Shown in pieces: positions 32,892 to 45,550 of a stretch of 64,000 nt of DNA. The stretch is from contig JABSSW010000007.1 in assembly GCA_018902385.1 (NCBI GenBank), forward strand, positions 248,001 to 312,000, written 5' to 3'. The position numbers and the translations under genes were made by a program. Under the pieces are notes generated by a model, which had not been told where the DNA came from, ran no database searches, and saw nothing but the letters and a program-made list of their open reading frames with translations. This DNA comes from Physcia stellaris (taxonomy: Eukaryota > Ascomycota > Lecanoromycetes > Caliciales > Physciaceae). Each line of letters opens with the position of its first letter. The stretch's first letter is position 1.

Positions 32892-34611
32892 TTCTCAATG
32901 TAGCTTGTGCGATGTCGTACGATAGTAATTTGATTGAGAGTGGGCATATCGGTCATGCCAAAGAGCCGCAAGTTTAGGGTTGGTTGAATTGATCCGGCTT
33001 TGCCTTCTATCTCAATTGTCCGTTCATGAAACTCTCGTCATATTCTACCGCATAAGGTAGCTACAGTACTAGTGCTTGCTACGTTCTCACATTGTTGTAC
33101 TGCCGGTCTTCAACATAGCTTCTGTTTAGTCATCTGGCTATCAAATAAACAGCACAAGCGCGCGGGTTCTGTTTTTGGACAAGCACGACATCATTGTGCA
33201 GACGGGAGCCAGAGAATGACATGGCTTCGGGGGTCTCTCTGCATCTAGAATCGAAGTGGACAATCAATAAATGCTCGCAGGAGGCACAGACCCGCCCTAC
33301 GTGCAACCGTGTAACGATAATTATGTTGCGATACGAGCACAAGAATGAAGTGATTGTTGATCCTTGGCAAACACAGAAAAGCCGAGCAAAGCTGAATGGC
33401 TCGGGGGAAGTGGCGACTTCTCAGACGCTGAAAGACATGACTCTTAAGGGGACCCGGGTTGTCGAATAATCGAAAGGCTCAGTCATGAACGTTTCATAAG
33501 CGCTTAGGTCAAAATCCGGATGGATCTGCTGTGCCTAACGATTATTGGCATCAGGCTGCAGGAAAGAAGCAGTGTCAAGCAGCACACCCTAGACGAACCG
33601 TGGCTTCAAGACAAACCACTGACTTTGACTGGGCAAGAAGCCGAAAGCACAATCCAGGTTTATCCGCCTTTTTGCCTTCGCTGTCACCTCCACAGCTTCC
33701 GAGGCACTTAGGGTTTAGCTGAGCGATCCCGTAAGTCTGCACGTTGGAGATCAACTTGGTTCATCCGACGTGATCGATTGGGCGAGGTCAGTTTGTAGGG
33801 TGGCAATGACTGAGACCAGCAATGGCAGCTCGGTCAGGTACGAGGAATTTAGCGGCATGATGACGATCCGTTTATTCACGAAACAGTCGACGGCGTTGTG
33901 ATCTAGTGCCCTGATTCAGGCCCATTGGATACTTGTGATTCGATGACTTCGGTCACGGCGAGCTCGCAGAAGTGTCTCGGTCGGGATGCACGAAGATGAC
34001 GCTCGCCGTCTCTAATAAATATTCGAGTTGTCAAGGCCTTTTCGACCCAAACAATTCAACTTGCAAGACTTGATGCGAGGTATGGGTATGGATCCAGGCC
34101 CGAAACCAGCCCAAGATCAGCTCCCGCCCCAAGTACTGTAGGCGAAACACGCCGATGTTTTAGGCGCCCCATAGATTCCTCCTCACTTCACCCCTCTTCA
34201 CCACATAAACCGAGAACTCGAAACCTCCTTGACCTCACCATCAAACCATTTACCAATTACACCATTGTGCAACCTCAAACAATTGCTGCATCCGGAATCA
34301 GCTGCTGGCGTTTGGTGTGCCCGTTCATGCCATAGTCTGGTGCGATAATCCCCTCGAACTTGCGACTGCCGCGCCGGGACACTGCCTACGAACACCTCTT
34401 CCTACACCAAGGCCGTCTAGTCGCTACGACATTCGAAAAACTCGCTGCTTCTGACTGGGTTATCCAGAAGTTCCCCGTATCTCTAGCGACACCTTGATTC
34501 GTCAAGCGCCAACTTTCGCTTCTTGCGCTTCATTTGGCCCGTGTCTGTGTGAGATAGATAGTCCCATTGACTACCGTATTTCGCACCTCGTTATCCATTT
34601 GCTTGACCAGC
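32892..34611 (+). other. Intergenic stretch of 1.7 kb without a supported gene
   Basis: Several short frames occur (33194-33469 plus, 33520-33722 plus in two frames, 34198-34395 minus) but none carries a known motif. The frame at 33,531-33,722 reads PNDYWHQAAGKKQCQAAHPR and could be an exon of something unrecognised. The last 300 bp are probably leader of the gene at 34,612. Confidence 0.45.
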
Positions 34612-36099
34612 ATGAGTACAGCAGTTGCCCCCGCCGCAGCTCCACCGCTGGCTCCGCCTCACAGCGAGCCTGAAGTGAGTCCAAAGTCGTCATATCCAAC
34701 GATCGCTCCTTCACCACACAACACACCAGTCCATGGGGAGCGGATTTCAGCCTCAGCCACGCCCAACGCTGCTGCCAATAGTGCTCCTGTTGTCCTTAGC
34801 GAAGGGCCGGCACAACAAAAGGTGACACCGGATGGAAAACGTTCTCCGAATTCGTAAGTTGCCCATACTAGTTTCTCCAAGATGTTAATGGTCCAGAGCC
34901 ATCGTCCCGCTTACCACGTAATGTCTAGATTACGGCATGGCCCTCCGAAGATTATTGTAAAGAAAGAGCCTCCGTCGTCGCCAGAAGTACCAGCAACTTC
35001 TCGACATCGGCCTCGGAAGCTTGATCTGTCTTCGAGCACTTCTCAAAGCCAACAACCGCCATCACGACCCTCAGCACCGTTGACCGCAAGAGAAAGTGGT
35101 GGTCTCGCTATGCACGATGTCGGAATAGCTTGCTTATCACCAGGTTTCCAGACCCAGGACCCGACTATGCGAGAGCAACTTCAGAGGAGTATATCAGTGC
35201 GAGATCAACAAAGGCATATAATCGAGTCGAGGTTACAGAAAACCGCAAAACCATCTGATCTTGACGGGGCTAGGACGTCAACAGAATTGAATCCCTTTGG
35301 CGGGGGCCTCAAGACCCCTTCGACGTCGAAGAAGCGACCACCTGCGGGCCTGTCCATTGTCCCGCCGTCTCATGAGCAGTTTGCAAATGAGAGAGTAATT
35401 CAATCCGCACCACTCCATCAAAGTTTCACAGGCAGACATCAGCCTCACCCTATGACTCGGCACGTGGCCAATCAGCCTTCCAACCTCTCCAATACTTCTC
35501 ACATCCACCACGTTCCAGCAACTCAAACTAACAACACGCTACCGTCGATATCGGACGTCTTTGCCGGCGAGAGTCTTGGCGTTCATGGCAGAGATCAAGG
35601 TAGCGGCAACCGCTATTACCACTCCAATTCCAATTCCAATTCTTCACACTCAAATCATCGACCGGCCTTCCCTTCTCCGGGCCTTCCCCCACCGTCTTCT
35701 CATCCTCCTCAAGCAAGCCGAACTAGAGACTATCGCTCCGCGGAAGAAGCTGTCGCCGATATGGCTGGTGGCAGAGAGGACCTCCTCCCAAAGATCGTCC
35801 ATTATAGTGGCCATCAACCCCCCACCCCACCATCGCCTATGTCGGGTCCTGGTCCCACACCAAGCAAACACATGACCATGTCGCATCCAATCAACGGAGA
35901 TAGTAGTCGGAGCGGCAGTGGGCGAAGAAGAGGCCGTGTGGAATACGAGCAGGACATGGGCAGCCCACCGCTCGGAAGTGGCCGTGGGCCTCGCCGTGGA
36001 CCTTTCGGTGAGGGTGTGGATAGCCCGGAGATACAACGCAAGAAGAAAGATGAGTTCCTGGGCTTGTGCGCGAGGGCTTGGGATCTGTTCCATTCCTAG
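34612..36099 (+). CDS. Disordered conserved fungal protein (unknown function)
   Basis: Exons 34612-34853 and 34929-36099 (donor GTAAGT, acceptor TCTAG) give about 470 aa. Almost the whole length is low in hydrophobic residues and rich in Pro, Ser, His and Asn: MSTAVAPAAAPPLAPPHSEP at the start, PPKIIVKKEPPSSPEVP after the intron, and a His/Asn/Ser run (YHSNSNSNSSHSNHR). Two short blocks look conserved: LPSISDVFAGESLG, reminiscent of LPSI-type motifs in fungal regulators, and the C-terminus RKKKDEFLGLCARAWDLFHS. A nuclear regulatory role would fit the composition and basic segments (GRRRGRVEYE) but is inference. An upstream in-frame ATG at 34,567 exists. No family name can be given. Confidence 0.75.
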
Positions 36100-36946
36100 C
36101 CCCTGATTCTCCGCGCTACTGCTACTGTGGTGCCTTCCATCCTCCTGGTGGTGGTGTTTCGACCGCTACGACGATCGGTCGATGGGATATATTGTTTCTC
36201 TGCTATGGGGAACGCACTGAAAGGACGCTTCGTATCTCCGCTGCGCTTGCTTGCTATCATCTACAGCAATCCACTTACAACGGATATTTGGGACACTGAT
36301 GCATGTGCTGAAACCTGGGATAGCACCGACTCATCTCACATATGTCCCAATCTCCATCAAAGCACCCAACGCATCTCAGGCCACGTCGCTATAACCTATA
36401 AAGCAAGCTTATCCGCCCTGCGAAAGGGCGCTTCTTGGAATTCCACATTTTGGCAAGGAGTGGTTTCCGAATGGAGTTTTCAGGGATGAGGAACGGGGGT
36501 TTTATGAGTTGGGAGGATCGTCTTGTGCATTTAGGGTTTGCAAGGGAGAAGGAGAAAGGGGCGTTTTTTTGGAAGTTGGAAGGGGATGGTGCTTTGCTGT
36601 GTATGATATGGTAGATATGTAGGGGAGCGTTGATGTCTGTTGTGCTGTTGGCTCTATCGACTTTTTTTGTTCTACATCTACCGCTGGCTCCGTCTGACTG
36701 TCGTTTGGGTTCGGCCTTGGATCTTTGTGTTTGTTCTGAGGACCATCGTTATCCATGCATGATAAAGTAGTCCTGAGAATAGTCGTCACATGTTCGAGCT
36801 GAACCCGCTTTGTATCCGCAAGACTGCATTCTTTGTATAAAATACCAACGTGAAAGCCCCACGCTTCCGCTTTACGCCATACAGTATGCTCTTAAGTGCT
36901 CAAATGAGACCCTACAGCTATAGCATGCAACCGCTACCATCCCATC
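36100..36946 (+). other. Convergent spacer between the disordered-protein gene and PEX3
   Basis: About 850 bp. The minus-strand frame 36789-36502 is Thr/Pro/Ser low-complexity without a motif. Probably 3' UTRs. Confidence 0.45.
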
Positions 36947-38814
36947 CTATCTGAAGCAGGAGGAGGGTAAATTCATCCGATCAAAGGCCCTTGCTCCCCT
37001 CTGCCAGTGACCTTCCCCCACACGCTCTCGAACCCGCTCCAGGCTCTGTCCACCACGCCACCCCCTATCCTCCAACTCGGCTTGCACATCTGCAATCCCG
37101 TCCTCGACACCGGTTTCTGTAATCGCCATGTCCCCTCCCTCCTTTTCATGCTCTTGCTCCACCTTCGTATCCATCGCAGCACTGCTGTCAGGCGGATTCT
37201 CGAGCTCGAACGCGCTGCTGTAGACCACCGCCGCGAAGGCCTCCACCTCCCTGACGCCCTCCATCGCCTGCACGTATTCATTCGGCATCCCCGCCCCGAT
37301 GTAGTGCGCCTGTTTCGTCATCACCGCTAGTATAGTTGCCAACTTCGCTTTCGCGGTGCTAGGGTCTTCGGCTTCGATGGAAGGAGAGGGGACTTCTTGG
37401 ATGCGTGCTTCGGGTGCCGGGGAGGAAGGTAGAGGAGGGACTTTGAAGGCTTGGGTGCGCAGTTTTTGGTCGACTAGGTGGGAGAAGGTGGTGTCGAGGA
37501 GGAGGGTGAGGATTCGAGTGAAGGGGGGCGATTCGATGAGGTCGGCTGTTTCGTCTAGTAGCCGGCGGAGGGAGGTGGAGCTTGTTGGGGACGGTTGTTG
37601 TGTGGGAGGAGGAGAGGTCGCTGCGGTTGAGGGTGTGGGGGCCGCTGGGCCTGAAGGAGGGGAAGGGGAGGCGCTCATGCCTGATTCGCGGAGGACGGTG
37701 TCTTCTTGGTCGAGGGGTGGGAGGAGGTATTGAAGCCAGCGTGTACTCCTGTGGTCACGCGTCTGAGTTTTTTGGGGTTGATAGATTCAGGGTATAGAAG
37801 CGACTCACCTTCTTTCCTCGGGAGTAGATCCCTCAACCTTTCTTCGAACATCTAGTATGAGCGCTGATAGTCGGTCGAGAGGGATATCTTCCCGTGGATT
37901 GAGAGGTCCGAAGACTTCTTGAACGGCTTCTTCTATCTTGTACATGAGATCCCTCCATCCGCGGTGCAGTAACCACCAACTGAAGGTGAGGAATTTCCGG
38001 TTGGTTTCGAAGTCATTGCCGTACGCTTGATCGACGTTGTCATCATCTCGGTTTTCGAGACTTATCGTAGGATCTTGTGAAGGGTGAGAGGCGAGCGAGA
38101 CAACGCTCGAAAGGTAATTTCGGCGGCCTAGAAGGTTGAGTTGGATTCGAGTAAGGAGGGTGAGAAGGGAGAGCGTGTAGAGAAGGGTGAATGATCGAGT
38201 TATCGCTTGAGGTAAGGTTAGCCAATGGACATTGCTAATTAGAATGGCAAATATGATGTACAGCTGATTTTGAGCTCGTTCCATAATTGAGCCTTGGACT
38301 TCCGTGGTGCCAATTTTCCGTCTGAATTCGATGATTCCGTTTGACTGGCATGTACATAGCTCTCGCTCTGGAAGCTTGAAAGACTCCGGCCGTCATCCTC
38401 AGTCGTGCTGGTGGGAGCCGACGTGACTGAGGGATCTGATGTTCCCCCTTCACTCCTCCCCAATCGCTCTGCTTTTTTTTGCTGGAGGTCGCGAGTGATA
38501 TTCTCCACAGGCAACGCCTCGAGGATGTTCTCAGTCGCCGTGGGCAGCAGTGCCAAGACAGTGAAAGTGCAGTCTTCTTGGTTCTGCTGAAAGCGCCGGC
38601 GCAAGCTGTGGCAAGAGTCAATGATGACGGTCCGGATTCGTTCGTGGGGATCTTACTTTTCTTTAGCTATTCGATCAGCAGTCATGCGCTCTCGCGCCTC
38701 GGTAATCTTCGAAAGCACATATTGGCCAGCAACATAGCCAATTCCAAGAACACCAGCGCCAATTGCAAAGTTGGTCCTGTTTCGACGGAGCCAGCGCCTG
38801 GTCGCAGATATCAT
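36947..38814 (-). CDS. PEX3: Peroxisomal biogenesis factor 3
   Basis: Peroxisomal membrane receptor for Pex19, needed to insert peroxisomal membrane proteins. Exons 38814-38657, 38605-38262, 38205-37809 and 37748-36947 give about 566 aa. The N-terminus MISATRRWLRRNRTNFAI is the basic peroxisome-targeting segment, followed by a membrane anchor (GAGVLGIGYVAGQYVL). Further family marks: LRRRFQQNQEDCTFTVLALLP, SITRSFTLLYTLSLLTLLTR, RRNYLSSVVSLA, FLTFSWWLLHRGW and STRWLQYLLPP. The C-terminus has an extra disordered insert (PAPTPSTAATSPPPTQQPS) and an acidic region, as in other Pezizomycotina. Introns are 51, 56 and 60 nt. It is head to head with ATG101. Confidence 0.95.
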
Positions 38815-39193
38815 TGTGAGAGACGGCGTGCCGATGACAATATCATGAACAGTGCAGACGTCACATCACATTGTCACAACTGGCTTATACAAGTCTGTCC
38901 AGAAACAATAATCCAAGGCAGATTTGGTGAGTTGACATTGGGCACGTCAAAGTCGTTATTTCCCAGCCTTTGGGGTCGCGAACCGCGCCAAGAATGCGAC
39001 AGGCCTCGGGTGCAACCAGGCTCTAGTGGTGGGGTTTGAGCTTAGGGGCATGGGGGGTTTGCTTGAAGGAAGTGGGCGAGGTGGGATGATTTCGATAGCT
39101 GTTCCAACAAGTAGCAAACATAATCTGTAGTATCTGGTCTGACAAATTCTCGCCATCTTTCTCTGTAACTTCTACTGTGCTTATCAGCACACC
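38815..39193 (+). promoter_or_regulatory. Shared PEX3/ATG101 divergent promoter region
   Basis: The 379 bp between the two start codons hold no supported gene. Both encoded proteins concern organelle turnover or biogenesis, so joint control is possible but not shown. No defined site is claimed. Confidence 0.55.
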
Positions 39194-39894
39194 ATGGAGC
39201 AGCGTGAATCTCGGCGACCACCAGAATACATCCTCGAGGTCTTTGCCGACCCCACTTCAATCAAAGATGTCGTCCGAGGTGTGCTTGCGTTGCGCCGCTC
39301 TAGTAATTACCCTTATTGACTGTGACAGGTGTTCTACATACTATCTTCTTCCACCGCTATTTCCCCTGTCATTCTCCAGCGACTTTGGAGGTCCTAGACC
39401 TTACTCTGCCTGTCGTCACGAACCCTGAGCTTGAGACCCTCATCGATACCCGTGTTGGTCAGCTGGTTCGCCAACTTTCGTCCGATACTTCACCTCAAGG
39501 CAGCGTGCGGGGACAGCTGGCTGTGCAGTTCTTCGAGAAAAGGAGAAAAAAAGGGGGAGGACTGGGGTGGTTTAGTGGAGGAAAGGTAGATGAAGAGATC
39601 TGCTGGGAGATCTGGCACTTGGAGATTACCTTAGCTACACCGAAGACAGAGCTAGGTGATGGATTCTCGTTCCGCGACCTCCTCACAGAGTGCTGACAAT
39701 GCCTAGAACGAACGAAAGTACTGCGGGCAGTATCTTCAACTCTGCGGAAGACTGCTCTCAAGGTCGTCATGACGGTGAATCGCGATAAAGATCACATTCC
39801 GCCCATAACCACGAGTGACACCAACCCTTTTCCCTATCAAATCATTCTGAATCCCAGGTTAGAAGGCTGGAGCAAGGGTGTCGGCATCTTCTGA
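39194..39894 (+). CDS. ATG101: Autophagy-related protein 101 (HORMA domain)
   Basis: Subunit of the Atg1/ULK1 initiation complex; it pairs with the HORMA domain of Atg13. It occurs in most fungi and animals but not in budding yeast. Exons 39194-39278, 39329-39655 and 39707-39894 give 199 aa; introns are 50 and 51 nt. Diagnostic segments: PPEYILEVFADPTSIKDVVR, GVLHTIFFHRYFPCHSP, LEVLDLTLPVV, ETLIDTRVGQLVRQL, AVQFFEKRRKK, EEICWEIWHLEITL, TALKVVMTVNRDKDHIPPI and TNPFPYQIIL. A short Gly-rich insert (KKGGGLGWFSGGK) sits in the loop region that varies in the family. Confidence 0.96.
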
Positions 39895-40301
39895 GTGCCT
39901 GATAAGAAAGAGAGTCAGCGACAGAAAAAGTGCAGTCAAGAACATATTTTAGATGGGTATCAACGCTGACTCTGCAATTGGATGATGCAACTAAGATGAA
40001 GAATTAGAAATTGATGACAGGAGCTTGTCACCATTATTAACGGTCCCTAGACGTACGGAGCATGGTCTATTGAGCAAAAAGGATTCCATCATTGACAGCT
40101 AAATTGAGAGTTACAGAAAAGGCGCACACCGTAGCCTTCGCGTATACAAGGTGATTGGCCTGAGCTGCATTAGAGACGCTAATAAAAACACCCTACGAAG
40201 GTGTCGACTCCTCAACGAGGCTCTGCTTTCACGAGCACCAAACGTTACGACCTGGCCATTTCCAGTCGCAACACCCAGAGATGAACGCCACGAGCATGCG
40301 C
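39895..40301 (+). other. Convergent spacer between ATG101 and YOP1
   Basis: About 400 bp with no supported gene; probably the 3' UTRs of both neighbours. Confidence 0.5.
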
Positions 40302-41175
40302 CTACATGGCGTGAGGCTTGGAAGCTTGATCGGCCTTGGAGCGAAGATCGGCCGCGGTCGAACCACTCTGGGAGAAGTAACGAGAGAAGGCGGGCTGGAT
40401 GAGCGAGCGGAAGACCACTTGCGCGCCGCTAGAGATTGATATATTAGTATTGACGCAATAAGTCTGTTTGGATGGGATAGAACGTACCTAAATTGTGGCA
40501 TGGCCATCCATAATACCAGCACGAACTTGAATGTGTAGTAGAACGCTATAAGACTATCAGCAATTCTTTACGCGTTGTACCATGTGACTCGAACTTACGG
40601 AACCAGTAGACGGCATTGACAATGCTTTCCAGCACCGTCAGGAAGGCATAGACGACCCAATACTAACAGTAGCGTTAATCATGTGCTTATGAACCCAGCG
40701 TATCTTCTGATTTCAGACGACTCACAGTCAACCACTGTTGCCATGTTAGTAAATTGCCAATGATGGTGGAATGCCTCGTTATTGACATGCAACATGGACG
40801 TAGACTCACTTGTGTATCATCTACCTTGCTAGAGCTGAACAAAGCATCTAAGGAATAATATCCGGGGATGATAAAGCCAGCAAAATTCACGAGGAATTCT
40901 CCAGCAATATTGAAAAAGATGAGGAAGAAGTAGACTCCGACCAGACCGAGGAAAGCATAGACTTTCGGGACAGAAGTTTGCTTCTCAAGGTTGTTCAGGG
41001 CAGGATACTTGGATAGCTATGGGTGAGCAAGGTCAGCCGTGGCTCGGCAAAGAGCATATTGTAAGTGATAGCGTCATGGCTGTAAAGCATGATCGCTGGC
41101 ACGAAGTTGGTAGACACGACAAACCTCCTTATCAATCTGGCCAATCTGATGCTGCGCTCGATCTTGGAAGGACAT
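40302..41175 (-). CDS. YOP1: ER-shaping reticulon-like protein Yop1 (DP1/TB2/HVA22)
   Basis: Membrane protein that bends tubular ER by paired hairpin helices. Six exons, 41175-41125, 41016-40810, 40734-40726, 40662-40599, 40545-40488 and 40428-40302, give 171 aa. The protein begins MSFQDRAQHQIGQIDKE, then LSKYPALNNLEKQTSVPKV, hairpin 1 (VYAFLGLVGVYFFLIFFNIA), ALFSSSKVDDTQ, then the third exon of only nine nucleotides (WLT), and YWVVYAFLTVLESI, YWFPFYYTFKFVLVLWMAM, and SGAQVVFRSLIQPAFSRYF. The micro-exon is well supported: it completes the invariant DDTQWLTYWVV motif and is bounded by CAACAG and GTGAGT. The tail is Ser/Ala-rich. It is head to head with RFX1. Confidence 0.95.
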
Positions 41176-41858
41176 GGTGGGCCGCTTGACAGAGGTCGGG
41201 ATTTCTGAAGATGGGATTTGACGAAGGAGACTCGGGTGAAGGGAGAGGTGGGAAGTGGTGTTCAATAGAATACGTTGGAAGTTTGAACTGGGAAGTGGGA
41301 AAAGGGTTGTGGTTGTAAAAAGATTCCGTGTCAGGACGAAGAAAGAGATGACCAACGTCACATTGTGCAGCCTTGGCGAACTACCGCTTGAATCAGTTAG
41401 CTCTTCCAGCCGCCCCAGCAACAACCATATCCCAGCGTCCGTAAACATCAAACCCTCGGTCTTGTATAGAAAGTGCGCATCGTAACTGGTACGTAGGCAG
41501 AGATCGCTCAGACAGTACCTCGGATAAGTAAGGTAAGCACCACCGGCCCTCGTTGCGTCTCAAAACCCATCTTCGGGATTGTTTGTTTATGTCGAAATTC
41601 TACATTTGTTGCCCCCACTTCAGCCCAAACAAAACTCCATTCAACGTTGTGGCTTCTACAGAGGAAAAATTCTTACCTGTGTCTATGAGTGCCGTTTTTG
41701 GCGCCTTTTTGGTTAACGGGATTCTTGCGTGATAGTTCCACTGGGAGCAGACTGTTGGCCTGGTGTTTATCGTCTATCCGAACCTCTTACACCCAGCAAC
41801 GGCCGACTGAGGCTCCGTGGATACGCAGTGAATTTGGGCGGAGCTCTCGTCGATCGGA
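41176..41858 (+). promoter_or_regulatory. Shared YOP1/RFX1 divergent promoter region
   Basis: The 683 bp between the two starts contain no supported gene. Short frames in the leader of RFX1 (41689-42072 and 41729-42118) begin before its start and overlap it in other frames. The first ATG-like openings there could act as upstream ORFs on an RFX1 leader, but this is not shown. Confidence 0.45.
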
Positions 41859-44689
41859 ATGGCGGCGGCTCTTGCACCAAGGCAGCGGTCGAACACGACC
41901 ACGTCGGCGACCAGCAGCCGTGGAACCAAGTCACGCTCATCAACTGCAAGCGCTCATCCCCCTGCGGCACCACCAGTGCAGCAGTATCAACATCCATTCG
42001 AAGTCTCAAACCAAGGTCTACCTCCTCAGCAGCATTACGCACCGCATCATCATTACAATCCCGAGGATGTGATTACTCAGAATCATCAGCAATTCTCAAA
42101 TCCACAAAATGGCTATGACATTGATCCTTCGCTACGAAACAACACTGATCACCGGCGATCGATGAGCCTCGACACAAGCAATGGTGCTGGTCTAGCCCCG
42201 GTTCGGCCTCCAATAGCTCACCAACAATCTTTCGACGCATCAGGCCAACAGTCGTTCCAACATCTGAACGAAGATCCAGGGCAAGATGACACTGGCACAG
42301 AGCAGGGCAAGAAGAAAAAGGGTTCGGCTTCTAGCGCTGCTAATGATGCTGAACTCCGTAGACTGTTCAACGAACACCGTGGACGCCCTTTAAAGGAAGT
42401 AGCAGGTGATGTACTCGTGCATGAAAGAGGGCCAAAATCAGAAAAGACGAAGCAGATTTTTGCAATGTTATGGTACGACTAAACCATAGCACAGCATTTA
42501 GCGTATGTCGCTGACCGTCGGTATAGGTTAGATAATGTATGCAAGAAGAGTACCGAATCAGTACCTCGAAATCGAGTCTTTGGCTGCTACGCTCAAAGAT
42601 GCGGTACAGAGAGAGTACCTCCGTTGAACCCGGCATCGTTTGGTAAACTTGTCAGAATCATATTCCCTGGGATTCAGACACGAAGACTTGGAATGCGTGG
42701 AGAGTCGAAGTATCATTATGTCGACCTTTCATTGATAGACGACCAACAGGGTAACCTTGTGGATACCGAGCAAGTGCAGATCCCAAGAGATACCAGTGTT
42801 CCGTTAGAACGGCCGAGCTTAAAAAGGTATGTTCAGCAGATCCCGTTTTGTTTCCATCGCGAAACAAGATGAATGAAGGGCTTATCACTCTACACAGACA
42901 CAGGTCCCAACCGCCAGCAGAAAGCACCGCATTTCCTGTTCCTGACGAGCCTCTTCCCACTCCCACGTGGACCCAAAGCAAACGACAAAAGACAGTAGAC
43001 GGATCTCTTTTCATGGAGCCTCCAAGAAACAACATGGACCAACGACACACTAACTCCCACTTACTTTCTCGAGAGCTGAGGTGGCCAACCAGCGAAGATG
43101 AGCCCTATCATGAAAATGAACCTCTGAATTTGCCAAGCATTACCCCTTATCTGCCCGTAGGTACGGATTCTGATGCCGCAAACGCTCTGACTGCTCTCTA
43201 TCGGTCACATTGTATATCGATTATCGATTGTTTCCGCTTCTGCAAGGAGAAGATGCTGTGGCACCATTTCACCGCTTTTCATGGAACTCTTACTGTGCCA
43301 GTCCAGAAGCTTCTTGCTCATCCTGCTATCGCAGCTTGGATAAAGGAGTGTGATTGGTACATGTATCAGAAAATGGTTCGCTTCGTGGCTCCACTTGCCA
43401 TGCAAGTCGTTCCCCACCGGGTCTTGGATACATTTAAGAACATCTCCAACAAACTTGCAAAACACATTTCCGCGACTTTTCAAAACGTCCCCCAGCATGT
43501 TCAGGACGCCAAACTTGGGCCTGCAGTACTTTTCGCTGGCCTTCTCGACCGATTACTACGCGTTAATGCAACTGCTCATGCTGCTGCGAATATGTTGACT
43601 AATGATGCTAACAGAGAACAGATGTGGCAAGATTGGTGTTTGTTTGTCAAGCCCGGCCGTGTCGTTGAGTCTGCCCTTCGCGGCGTTGGTTTCTATCGGT
43701 GTCTGTGGATCGTCACGCGTGATGTCCGTAACCTCCTTGGGCCTCTGGACTGTATTTCATATGAAGGAATGGATGAGTGTTTCGCTAAGGCCAATAATGA
43801 AGCTCCTCCAAACTGGCCCAATCACGCCCATCCTGATCAGAATGACAGCACAGAAGGTGTTTTGGATCGATGGACCGACTTCTTACATTATCTCACAACC
43901 CAATTCCCAAATTCGGATCCGCGGGAGTTCATTGACCGCGCGAGCGGAGTCTGTTCGGCGGCGCTGCGAGATATTACGATGGCAGGTGCACTGAGTTTTG
44001 GGTCATGGTGGATAACTAAATGCTGGATTGATGAGATGCTGATGTGGAACGCCGAAAAAGGAGGCTTTATGGGCCACAAGCCAATCATCGAAAATCGATA
44101 TCCTGAGTCTGAACAGCTAGGAGCTACTCTAGGCGAAATGCACAACAGCCTCGGAGATTCAAGACCGATGACAGCTGCTAGCATGAGCACTGAGCCAACG
44201 GCTAACTATGCGTCATTCAACGCTCCCAGTAATTCGCACCAGCAGCACAGTAGCAATGCACATGATTTGCCTAACGGGGTTCATGATCAAAGCTATCAAG
44301 ACGCGAATGGTCAAGATTATAATTTGACAGCCCAGTTGCACCCACAACCGAGTAATCAGTCAAACGGCACTTTCAATGTCGCCACCTCACAAAACCACCA
44401 CCAGCAGCCGGGTCTTCTTCGGGCTCAGAGCTACCATCCAGATATGAACTACGGTGTGGGCACCGAGACTGAGAAAGTGCAAATTCCGGCTTTTCATCGA
44501 GCTGCGAGCGCCAATCCGATACCTCAAGCAAACGGGGGCATAAGTCAGCCGCATCTAGATTTGGACAATCATGACGATAGTGGTATCGGTATGGGGCTGG
44601 AGGACGACGATCTTGGAAATATAGCCAAATATGGAGGCTTCGTCGCAGATAGCCTTGGATCGGACCCTACTGACGTTCGAGTTTGCTGA
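41859..44689 (+). CDS. RFX1: RFX-family transcription factor
   Basis: Winged-helix regulator of the RFX/Crt1 family; in fungi such proteins govern DNA-damage genes and cell division. Exons 41859-42472, 42527-42826 and 42898-44689 give about 901 aa. Exon 1 is Gln/His/Pro-rich (HYAPHHHYNPEDVI) and ends in the entry to the DNA-binding domain (SEKTKQIFAMLW). The domain continues in exon 2: SVPRNRVFGCYAQRCG, LNPASFGKLVRIIFPGI, QTRRLGMRGESKYHY, which carry the wing and recognition residues. The long exon 3 holds the extended dimerisation region (MYQKMVRFVAPLAMQVV, NREQMWQDWCLFVKPGRVV, ASGVCSAALRDITMAGALSF) and a disordered tail with an acidic end. Introns are 54 and 71 nt with donors GTACGA and GTATGT. 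No missing residues seen. Confidence 0.94.
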
Positions 44690-45550
44690 GCACCTGCTGA
44701 TGGGGTTCGCTCTTGCGCTACTTTCTGACGCATTATGCTCACGATTTACGCCCATAGAAGAGGGATTCGGAACTGGGAGATGAGGCAGACCATCGCAAGA
44801 TGGTTTTCTTCGCTCAAAAGACTGGCCATGGTATGCTTTACGTATCGTCTCTGTGTCGCATTCACACAACGGACTCCTCGCAGGTTTCACTTCACTAAGA
44901 CAACTTTCGACGGTCCTCCTTCCGCTCACGCTTGACACCACCTACACCGCCTACTAGTAGGTACTGTTCACTGATCTATATTAGTCTAGACTTCCTCTGA
45001 TTGCTCTACGCTGTTTAGCATTTTTCTGGCTTACGTCTACGGGAGGATGTTTGTGTATGCAATGCGCATCGTTTTCTTTAGCTTCTTTGTTGCATGTACC
45101 GGGCTGCTGGTGGCTGTGTCTGCAGCCTACTTGTTATCATAGGATACCTAGAGTGGGCTTACAACGGTGCCTTTCTGGTGGGATTACTACATTAGGATAC
45201 CAATGCAGATGCTACAATTGATCTAGTTTTGATAGGACTACTGTTTTACTTTCTAGATCCAAGAGACGGCAGTAGCCACTTCGTATTTGCCTGGAGTCTT
45301 CTCAACAGTCTTCGTTGAACACGTCACAAATGCCTCATATCTAGCGTTTTCGTCTGAACCAATTGTCACTGTACTCGTACGCTCAAATCGTTGATTCTCC
45401 AAATGCTACCAGGCGCCGCGAGGAATGAGCCGCCATGCATGACCAGACCTGTATAAAGAAGAAGAATGCCGCTCTTTCCCATATTGCCGTATCCCCGATG
45501 AAATATGATTCGCCCGCGATGATCAATAAATCAACCCTTTCCCAGTGCCC
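44690..45550 (+). other. Convergent spacer between RFX1 and the DOC-like gene
   Basis: About 860 bp. It holds no supported gene; the short frames at 44735-44935 and 45435-45629 have no motif. It probably holds the two 3' UTRs. Confidence 0.5.

Noticed and set aside
32783-32971. 62-codon minus-strand frame over the RPC19 start
   Set aside because: The correct RPC19 frame begins at 32,891 in another phase; this is an overlapping shadow.
36502-36789. 95-codon minus-strand frame
   Set aside because: Low-complexity Thr/Pro/Ser sequence in a convergent 3' spacer, no motif.
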